Assembly: GCF_002994745.2 (NCBI RefSeq)
Contig: NC_037088.1
Location: forward strand, 55,464,397-55,528,396
Reading direction: 5' to 3'
From: Rosa chinensis
Lineage: Eukaryota; Streptophyta; Magnoliopsida; Rosales; Rosaceae
Length of the DNA stretch: 64,000 nt
The notes beneath the pieces are model-generated. The model was not told the DNA's origin. It saw only the letters and a program-made list of their open reading frames with translations, and did not search any database. Every line of letters starts with the position of its first letter. Within the stretch, counting starts at the first letter, position 1. Below, piece by piece: positions 55,285 through 64,000 of the stretch. A program made the position numbers and the translations under genes.

Positions 55285-57180
55285 AACAAGACGATGTTTT
55301 GGGAACAGCAAGTAAACTTCAGATGTAGAGGAGGAAGACGCATGTTATAGGAAGATGTCATTGGACTTGGTCGGAGATGTATGGGTTTTGCTGTAGACGG
55401 CCAGCTTTGACTGGGATTGGCTGCCAAAGATTGGATAAAGATGAGGATGTGGTTGATCTTGGCGAATATGTATTGGGATGTGGCCGAGGTCTCTATCAAA
55501 GTTAACAGCAACTGATCTCACATGTTTTAAACAAATGCGCTTATTAAGTGATTGAGTTAAGAATAATATTTGCATTGTGCCTATTAAAAATGGGACATGT
55601 GGACAATTTGTGTTCACACTAATCCGACTTATAATGTTATCTAATTACAAGAGACAAGACTAATAATAGGTAGACAGACACACATAGAACATTCATCCAT
55701 TTGATTTATATGTATATATCTAAATGCATCCACTTGATGAATGCTGCATTTTTAACACTCCCTGGGATTGAATGGCTTGAAGGATGGTGAGTGTTCTACC
55801 TCTGATATATGAAGCTTTCTGTTTTGTTAACTAGCTTAATTATGGCTTTCATCTTTCCATTATGGACACGATGAAACAAATTGAGTTGAGCCAAATCAAC
55901 TGGTTTATAGAAACTTCTCTTGATTCGGTGGAAAGAAAAGATGAGAGTCGAACTCTTTGTTGTGATCGAGGTACTAGATGATTAAGCTAATAATGAGCAT
56001 ACATCATGTAAGATTTCAGTATTCAATTATACACACAACATAGAGATCTACTTGTGATATTACATTCCTCCATTATGTAGACATCCAATCAAATAAGTGC
56101 ATCCACATGATTGCTGTATTTTTCTGTCCATTGTTTGGTAGCTGGCAGTCATTGATTGGTGTGTGCTTCTCCTTCTGTGGTGGTGCTTTTCTTTCCTAAC
56201 TAGCTTAGGTGTACGTAGTTTCCATCATTTTCCAATATGGACGCAAATGAAATGAGAGAATTAAGAACGAGAATCGAACTCTTGTTATGATCTGGTTATT
56301 AAAAGAGTAAGCAAAAAATGAGCATACGTTACCTACGATTGGCTTATCTAATCTTTGCAAACCCAAATGGGTGGACAGGTTGGTTTTGGATTTTGCTCTT
56401 AGTCCTCATGTGCACATTGTGGTAGTTTCTAGAGCAACTAAAAGACACTGCTTTAGCAATCAAAATCACAATAACAGGGACTAGATTTTAGTTGAGCTGT
56501 AGAAATGAAATGAATTTAATAAATGTTCCATTGATTCTCGTATGGGTTTAAAAAGGTTGAGCATCAGAAACCAACCACCACTTCTCTGTCCAGCTTGCAA
56601 CTTGAATAGATTGAAGTTGACCGGACATGACAGATTATTTAGCAACATTGATATGAAAGCCTTCCGTCACAAGGTCTGGCGTTGATATATCTGAGTTCCA
56701 TAAAAATTTACTTCCTTACAAAGTTAAAGAAGTCCAGCACAGAAAAATTTGTTATACCCTGCCGAAATAGCATTATCTGCGGATATTTTTTTTTTATCTT
56801 GTGCTTACATCCAAAACAATGTCATTTTTGGGTTAAGAGGCAAGCATTTTGCGTCTAGCGCTTAGTACATGGGTATCAGAAAGAGCTTGCAAGATGAACA
56901 CATTTGTTTTCTTCTGTTTTTCTTCCCAGCATCTAAGTGTTATTAATCATTAAGGTTAATCCAGTATTAATGTGGCTAGCTATGTAATGGCAAGGATAGC
57001 AACACTTTATTTAATTGACAAAACTGAAGCTCATATGTAACAGTTTACAAAGGAATAGTTGGATAACAGCAATCTATATATATAAATATGTTTGATAATA
57101 TGATACACATCCAAAGCAATAGCACTTCTGCACATTACACACTAGTGTTTGTCAAGATCTGCCTTTTCTCTAAAGCACAA
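55285..57180. other. Intergenic stretch, no gene seen
   Basis: AT-rich. Two partly similar segments at 55660-55960 and 56030-56280 share CATCCA.TTGAT, GCTTAATTATGG/GCTTAGGTGTACG and TCCATTATGGACAC/CCAATATGGACGC words, suggesting an old local duplication. No coding exon was recognised. The last part is expected to be 3' UTR of the AP2 gene. Confidence 0.45.
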
Positions 57181-59557
57181 TTACAAACTGGTGGGAAAAG
57201 GGTGGCGCAGATTGTAAGTAGAATTGTCTTGGAGAATTGGTGGAAGCTGGTTAGTGGCTGATGGAGGTACGGTAGCTATGGAAGATGAGAATCCTGATGA
57301 TGCTGCAATAGAGAACACTTGCATTGGAGTAACATTGTTGTTGTTTCCGTTCATTTGCCATGCCCAGTTTGAAAACCTCGGTGAAGAAACCGCTTGGATT
57401 CTCTTATGATAATCTGTTGCCATTTCCTGCCATCAAAAAAGTTTGATCAGCACATATAGTTCAATATCGCTGCATAATTTAAAATGCATTTTACAGAACA
57501 AAATAGCCGATTGGATTATTTCACATACATGGATTAAGAACTCCTATCATGATTTTTTGATGTCAAATCCTATCAACCTTAATTGTATATTCTATGACAT
57601 CATGGCATTATAGATGAACTATAACATGATTGAAGCCAGATATCAGAAGCACTACTTGTCGTTTACTGCTACATTCAATCTAGTGAGAACATGCAGTCAA
57701 ATAGAGGACAATGATAAGTGGGAGGTCATAAAAAGTAGCCTAACCCTGCACTATCCAAAGCAAATGTTCAGCCTTTTGTTTCCTACCTCAAAAATTTGAC
57801 CAGATTAGGGATTCGGATCCTGCAAAAGGCATTAAAGAGACTCATTTGGATTCAAGCACTACTTGCTGATGTTTAAGCATTACTTGATGAGGTTTACGTA
57901 CTACTCAAGGAGAGAGTTGGAACACTGCCTGATGGTTATATCTTCAATCCTAGCTAAAAAAATTGTCTAAATGGCACATGATTAGTGGATGCATAAAAGG
58001 CTAGTCTTCAAACTCTCTCCTCTATATGATACTTCAATGCAGATCAAGCAATAGCAGTGTGCATGCCTATCCATCTATTCCTAATACAATAGGGAATGTC
58101 GAGTAGTACCTCAGTTTTATGTAAGAAACCCGGATATATCTCAGAATACAAGGCAGGATGCTTGGATAGCATTGCTGTAGCATTAAGTGGTTGTCCCCCA
58201 GCTGCAGAAGCAGAGCCATTAACCTGTAAAATTAGGCACTACTCATCAGCAATTACATAATAAGAATCTGCACACAAGAAAAAGACTGTCTCAAGTCATT
58301 AGCTTCATGCATTCCGAAAATATCCTCGACAAATGAAAATAACATGAATGCATAAATTCTAAAGTAAAATTGGGAGATTAAGATTTACCATTGGCTTCTC
58401 TTTGGTATTTATTTCAAAGGCTTTCCTCTTTTGGCCAGTAGAAGGCTGAGAAATCCCAAGGCTCAGATCAAGATTGTGACCACTGCCTGCATTTACAGAA
58501 ATACCAATTTCATTGTACCAATTCTATATATGAATATGTCATAATGAGAAAGAGCAGACATTGGTTTCAATTACCTTCAGTACTGGCATCTACTACTACC
58601 GCCCCTTCATAAATACTAGGATCAAAGTTGGCAACTCCTTCCCTTCCATTACATTTGATCAACCTGAATTCCAAGAACCAATAAAGTTAAGTATGCAAAA
58701 AGACCATTCTCAAAACAAAAACAAAAAAAGTATGCAAAAGGACAACCAATGTGGCTGAAATTTTGCATCAGTTAAAGTGGGGTAGTTTCGGTTCTCACTT
58801 ATTCCCAGGAATTAATTGTCCCATTCGAACTTCGAATGGACCAATTTTAGGCACAGCAGCGGCTGCTGCTGCCGCTGCCGCCACGCCTCTCAATTTTGAG
58901 TTCCCACGAGAGGCTCCATTGCTTTGGCGACGTAGCACGTGCACGAATTCTTCTTTGTTCAGATGCCTCATCTGCCAAACATTCATAGTACAGAAGATTA
59001 GTAAAGATTGACATGACAGACCAAGACCCCCCCCCAAATTTCAAGTCCCACCATGACTCCATTCTATACCTGTTTCAAATCTTCCTCATAATCGCTTAGC
59101 ACGAAATTGATATCAGCATCAACTCCTCGAAACTTGATTGCAGCTCGATCATACGCCCTGAAATCATCAGACCCAATTTAGCAAAATTGAACAAAATAAG
59201 CACAAAACAAAACATGTTCATCAGAAAATTAAAATTACTCAGCATATGTACTCACTTGGCTGCAGAATGAGCAGTGTCAAATCCACCTATATAACAAAAA
59301 CCAAAACATAACCCAATTCAAGTTAGATTCAACCCCTCAACACATAACCAATATTTCTATTTAGAAAATGGTATGATCTACTTACCTAAATAAACTTGCT
59401 TCCCACAATCCCTATACAACAACAAAACAAAAAACAAAAACAAAAAATTAAAATCATTATACATAGATTAGTAACCACTTAAGCATGAGAAATTTCATGT
59501 AGACCACAATGAAATCGAATGTGAGAACAGAGTTGTAGAAGATTGTATAGAGAGTAC

Positions 59558-59602
<45 letters not shown>

Positions 59603-60139
59603 AATACATATAACTTTTGTATACACTGACCATATATGCGATTCCCACCGGCCAGTCCTCCGGTAAAACGTAACTCCCCGGTACTGAGAGCTCCGAGATC
59701 TCGGCCCCCGGCGGCTTTTCCGGGCCTGCTGCTGTTTCTGCTGCACAACTTTCAGCTCAGCCTGCCCGCCGGACTCAGCAAACGACAAGTTCAGCCACTG
59801 AGGCCTCGATGTCGAATTTGACGAGGCCAACAGTCCCAGCTCTCCTCCTCCTCCTCCGCCGTCTCCGGTCACCGGAAAAAGCGACCTTGTAGCAAATTCA
59901 GGCGAGGGGACAATCTGGTCCTCTTTGTTGTTGCAAAGACCGTGTTTGTCTTTCTTCAAAATATCAAAGATGAATGGGGAGGTGTTGTTGGAGTAAGAGT
60001 CTTCCTCTGCATTGACCACAGAGGAGTCTGAGGAGCCGGAGTCTTCTCGGAGCTTCTCGGCCTCCAAAGCTCTGGCCTTATCATCGTAACTGGATTGATC
60101 AACGGTAGAGCTAATGACATCAACATTAAGATCCAACAT
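57181..60139 (-). CDS. APETALA2-like (TOE/SMZ/RAP2.7-type) transcription factor, miR172 target
   Basis: Nine exons on the minus strand: 59631-60139, 59386-59411, 59256-59286, 59070-59157, 58799-58971, 58575-58663, 58389-58486, 58110-58223 and 57181-57426, giving 457 aa with all phases closing. N-terminus [12 protein letters not shown]; a basic stretch [11 protein letters not shown] (about 141-150) as nuclear signal; complete AP2 domain about 152-215 ([40 protein letters not shown]). The second AP2 region is degenerate: SKLRGV is followed by nine alanines (249-257), then [13 protein letters not shown] joins directly to [15 protein letters not shown], so the YLG...AARAYDKAA segment is missing. 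An EAR-like LDLSL lies at 311-315. The last exon carries the miR172 site. Family members repress flowering and shape floral organs. The degenerate second domain points to the SMZ/SNZ/TOE3 side of the family. Confidence 0.92.
57288..57308 (-). promoter_or_regulatory. miR172 target site in the AP2-like mRNA
   Basis: The minus-strand mRNA here reads TTGCAGCATCATCAGGATTC followed by T. The plus strand is therefore nearly the miR172 sequence itself: AGAATC-C-TGATGATGCTGCA-A against AGAATC-T-TGATGATGCTGCA-T. The single inner difference gives a G:U pair; the other is at the 3' end of the microRNA. It lies in the last exon and encodes AASSG, as in other AP2/TOE genes. Confidence 0.95.
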
Positions 60140-63100
60140 ATCTGTCTACTCTTTTCCTCTGGTTCTTGAGCTGTGATCCTTAAAATCTTCGAAACCCAGA
60201 ACTGAGTTGCAGAGACCAATTTCAGGGATAGGAGGAATAAAGATGAGGTAGCAAATATGGCATGAGAAACTGGTTCAAGAAAGTGAAGGCTAAAAAGAGA
60301 GAGAGAGAGAGAGAGATATGGGGCAGGGAGGGACGTGTTAGCTGTGAAGGTCTTGAGGAGCTGTTACACTTGTTTGTGTTCCACTTTCGCATTATTATAT
60401 ATTTAGAGGGCCTCCTTGTTGTGTTTTGTTGTTCTCTGCTTGAATCATTTTCATCTCCATGTGATTATTATTGCTAGGAGACAATAGAGAGTTTAAGGAA
60501 GTTAAAAGTTAAACTCTCTCTCTCTCTCTCTCTCTCTTCCTGAATTGATTTTCACTATTGTTAGGTAGTTGTGGTATTAGTACTAATTAGGTGAAGTGAC
60601 TTGAGCTAATCTAAAAGCATGAAAACACCATAAAGATGCTGGATTGATTATTGGACAGGATACATGCCATTAAAATGCTTGTACTCCACTCTAGGCATAT
60701 GAACAGGTAGATTTTTTCATGGACAAATCAAATAGATGGTATCATTTTCATTGCAAATTCGATCTATTGTAGTTAATTTCAAATTAAGTCACAGTTTGAG
60801 AGGGTTACTCGAACTTCAAACGATGACGTAAATACTTGGAATAATTTAAGTCATAATCTCATGCAACATGATTTAATTAAGACAAAATGTGTGTACTTTT
60901 TGTTCGAAACTAAAGAAAAGAACATGGTTTTAGATCTTCAATCAAATAAAATAGTACTATCATCTTTTATGACATTAATTTTAGGTAATGTCAATTGTTC
61001 TGTGATGTCATTATCACCAACCTCTCCTCACCCTTAATATAGCAAAGAAAAGTTTGTTGGTATTCTGGATCTCTCTGCATCCTGAGACCATTTTAGTGCA
61101 CAAAGCAATAACTTGATTTCAGAAGCAAAAGTCTTTTCACCTGACCAACATAGTAAAACCCCATTACCATTAACCTGACTCCAAGAATTCAGATTCACAG
61201 AAAAGGAATGTTTAGAAACTAGGAACAGTCAAAATAAGGAGGAGGGTAAGAGGTCAGGTCCAATGTTAAAAAGATATTTCCTTAATTGGAAGTGGTCGAA
61301 AGTCAACATGAATCCGAATGCTTGGCCAGTGGCCGCGTTCAACAATTTTGGCCGGTCAATCCCTCTGTGAATTCTCACTCCATGCGTCGTATCATATTCA
61401 AACCCTTCAAAAAAAAAAAAAAAGGAAGATTCTCATATCTTGATGCATGGGACCTTGAGGAGCAAATGGCAAGAGGGGATTGGTCCAAAACCTCCAAGGA
61501 TATGGACGGAGATATCAGAGTCTAGATGACCAAAAATAATGGCAAAATTGATCATAGGCAAGCTTGACTATGTGTACTACCATATATGGTTGAACCTTTC
61601 ACCATGGAGGACCACGGATTTATAATCTATTTTTCTATTACGTGTGTTTCATTTAATATTGGTCCCATGAATTAGAGGGATTCAATAAATCCAACAGTTG
61701 GAGAGCTTGGTAATCACCTAAAGTAGCTAAGGTACAAGGCTTCCCAAAGAACAAAGAAAATGTGATGAAAACTATATAGTAATGATATGTATAGCAATGT
61801 TTTTGGCCTTTTCCCCACCACAAATGATTCTGGCTCTAGTAGTGTTTTTTTCTCCATGGTAATGTGAATGTGAAAAATGAAAATGGGTGTTTTTCACATG
61901 TAGCATATAGAGTGGTCTTGGACCGTGAGTTTTGGTCGGTCGAATTTGGTTAGAGCTAACAAAGTGGAGTTTTATAGAGTTCAAACCTATAGGTGTGCGT
62001 GGAATTATCTAAATTGTAAATAGAGAGCTCAAAAATTTATAATTATATAAATTTCAAGTAATTTGATTAAAAAACTGTCACGTGAACAATTTAGATATGA
62101 AGAACTTAAAATCTTTTTAGTATTGAAAAAAAAAAGTACGAAGCCATGAGTTCAAGTCACCATAAGAGTATAAGTGAAATCCTTTGATCCTCTTCTTAAA
62201 TAAGGAAAAAAAAAAAAGTCATGATTAAAACAAAAGTGAAGATTATAAGTTAATTACAAGAGTGAATGAGAAGAAAAACTTTGGAAATGCATAATCATCA
62301 CTCTGTTTTTTTGTTATTATTGCAAGATAATATTGCATTTTTGGCAGTCGGACGATGAACGGTCTTCTTATACGGGATTTTTTCCTTTCCTTAAAAACAT
62401 GATCCGATGACCGACGGTTTTGCAAAAGCATGCACTGTTATCTTCCTTCTCTTTTCTAGCTACTTCTTTCTCTTATTTTACTAACAAAAGCAATTACGTA
62501 ACCTTGTGTATACTACACAGTACACACATACCAGAGAGTTCATCTCTCTCAGAATCAAAAGTTGAATTTCAGATAAACTTAGGGTTAGCCCCCCATTCTG
62601 ATACAGTGATATGGTTGGGTCAAACATTAAAGCTCTCTCTTTGTTTAAAGTAATGAAATGGTGTTGTCATGGGACTAATGATCAGAAATGTACCCTAATA
62701 TTCATGTGGGACGTTGAAAGTTGCCCGACATTTTTTACTGTGCGTTTTCTTGCTCACCATGTTTTAATTGCTCGTCCTTGTTCAACTCAATCATATATAT
62801 GGTTGCAATCTTTGGGATATGGAGATCTAGAAAACTGTTGTACTTGTAGCCAATGAGATGTGTTACAACGTCAGAATATATATCCAATATTCAAGGTCAA
62901 TGTCGACTTTAGTTTGTCGGTCGGCCGGCTGGCTGGGTCAAGTAGCTTTCGTCTTTCTTCTTGTTTCTAAATTTTCTATAGTTGTTGGGAAGGCTTCCTA
63001 CTCTGTATTGTATTAATTGTACGTGTTCCTCTTTTTAGTTCCAAGAGATTATGAGAAAAATCAGAAATAGTTTTACGTTTTCGCACCAGGCTTTGAGCTT

Positions 63101-63160
63101 TCATCTTCTATCTTGTTACCATTTTTTATCTTGTTATTGTTATATGTTCAAGTCTTCAAG
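60140..63160. promoter_or_regulatory. Upstream region of the AP2-like gene and intergenic DNA
   Basis: Contains the 5' leader and promoter side of the AP2-like gene. A (GA)n run lies at about 60297-60315 and a (CT)n run at about 60511-60537; on the minus strand the first would be CT-rich leader sequence. The remainder is AT-rich with A runs at 61410-61423 and 62203-62217. No exon or recognisable element was found from 60600 to 63160. Confidence 0.45.
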
Positions 63161-63171
63161 AGTCTATTTTG

Positions 63172-64000
63172 TTCAAGGAAAACCTAATTTGTGTTTAGCC
63201 CAAACTCTAGGTTACTTGACCTAGTGGTAATAGGATTTAATTAGAAGGATCTAGAATCCTAATCAATGTAGAATTAATTTCCTTGTATGATTAAGATTCT
63301 ATGCATTGTAATCCTCTATATAAAGAGGCCCCTATTATCAATGAGAATACACAGCGAATTTCTCTCAATTTCAGTTTCTCTACAACACGTTATCAGCACG
63401 AGCCCTAACCCTAGCCCTAAAAACCAAAACTCTTCTCACCAAAACTACCGCAAGCTCCTAGCCCTTGCTAGCCATGCCGTACGCTGCCACTGCAGCCCTT
63501 GCGCACCCGTGTGCCGCCTACTACCCCTGCAGCATTGCCGCACGCCTGCTGCCCCCTGCAGCACAGCAGCACGCTCGTTCCTGTGCAGATCAGGCTTCTT
63601 GCAGGCCCCGAAACATCTTGTTCGGGACATCTGATCAAAATCCTTTCTTCATAAAAATTGTTCATCTATGTCTCTTCTATCTGACCTCCAAATTTCAGCC
63701 ATATTTGAGTATTTTTGAGACCTGTACACCATTCGAGGTGGGAGCTGTTCAGCATGCTCGTTCATGTGCATATCAGTCAGTTTTCAAGCCCCGAAACGTC
63801 TAGTTCAGGACTTCAGATAAAAATTCTTCCTTCATCAAAGTTGTTCACCTCCGTCTCTTCTATCTGACCTCCAAATTTAAGCCCAATTGGAGTGGTTTTG
63901 AGACCTGTACACCAATCGGAGTGGGAGCTGTTCAGAAGCGAATCTGCTCCGAATTTCAACAAGTTTGATTCGCCTAGGACTGAAGCTCGTCTGCAATCCT
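63172..64000 (+). mobile_element. Copia-like LTR retrotransposon, 5' end (runs off window)
   Basis: A probable LTR (start uncertain, possibly TGTTCAAGG at 63172) holds a TATA box TATATAAAG at about 63316 and ends ...CTACAACA at 63387. Directly after comes CGTTATCAGCACGAG, a primer-binding-site sequence common in plant copia elements. Downstream are two partial copies of a 183-bp direct repeat (CCCCGAAAC at 63606 and 63789; GAGACCTGTACACC at 63717 and 63900). The frame 63465-63803 is Ala/Cys-rich and shows no gag motif. The partner LTR is outside the window. Confidence 0.6.

Noticed and set aside
59457..59648. Minus-strand frame extending the AP2 first exon through the (TA)n tract
   Set aside because: It reads through the intron donor (ATATATG|GTCAGT); the correct continuation is the 26-bp exon at 59386-59411 that completes the conserved [15 protein letters not shown] block.
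63465..63803. Ala/Cys-rich frame as a cysteine-rich peptide gene
   Set aside because: It lies in a repeat-bearing retrotransposon leader directly after an LTR-like end, with no signal peptide or conserved cysteine pattern.

Overview
The window is nuclear DNA of a eudicot plant. It has spliced genes with GT-AG introns, plant-specific families (NF-YB, APETALA2-like, NPF transporters, DUF155/RRG), an AT-rich intergenic background, and many plant-type transposons (hAT, Mutator-like, PIF/Harbinger, LTR, LINE and SINE elements, foldback MITEs). I suspect a rosid, perhaps Rosaceae, but that is an impression and not a demonstrated assignment.

Layout. 0.2-1.7 kb: a non-autonomous hAT element and a tRNA-derived SINE, both with target-site duplications. 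2.9-6.1 kb (-): an NF-YB (CCAAT-binding) gene that needs a 6-nt microexon. 6.1-10.2 kb: intergenic with SINE pieces and a TIR-type resistance-gene fragment. 10.2-13.4 kb (-): an intact class IV aminotransferase. 13.55-14.5 kb: a LINE-like insertion. 15.1-22.7 kb: tandem copies of a gene for a plant protein with a C-terminal RRM-like domain. One copy is intact, one is frameshifted near its start, and one is only a tail. The two larger copies sit next to antisense scraps of the aminotransferase, so the aminotransferase/RRM block was duplicated as a unit. 22.8-24.7 kb: a Mutator-like element carrying a TCP transcription-factor fragment (Pack-MULE-like). 25.2-44.9 kb: an array of NPF (NRT1/PTR) transporter genes on the minus strand, with one broken fragment (A) and three intact four-exon genes (B 549 aa, C 562 aa, D 564 aa). 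The array is interleaved with foldback MITEs in (TA)n, two further Mutator-like elements, a PIF/Harbinger MITE and a small LTR retrotransposon with 5-bp TSDs. 45.5-48.5 kb (-): a DUF155 protein (RRG/RRL-like), probably mitochondrial. 49-51 kb: gene scraps, one from HSP90. 51.4-55.3 kb: a near-complete hAT transposon with 8-bp TSDs and a frameshifted transposase. 57.2-60.1 kb (-): an APETALA2/TOE/SMZ-type regulator with one complete AP2 domain, a degenerate alanine-rich second AP2 region, an EAR-like motif and a clear miR172 target site. 63.2-64 kb: the start of a copia-like LTR element that runs off the window.

The genes do not form a pathway. They are a typical plant neighbourhood: two DNA-binding regulators, a PLP enzyme, an organellar protein, and two locally expanded families. 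All exon models were read by eye from splice consensus, reading frame and family similarity. Wherever frames could be summed, the intron phases closed exactly.
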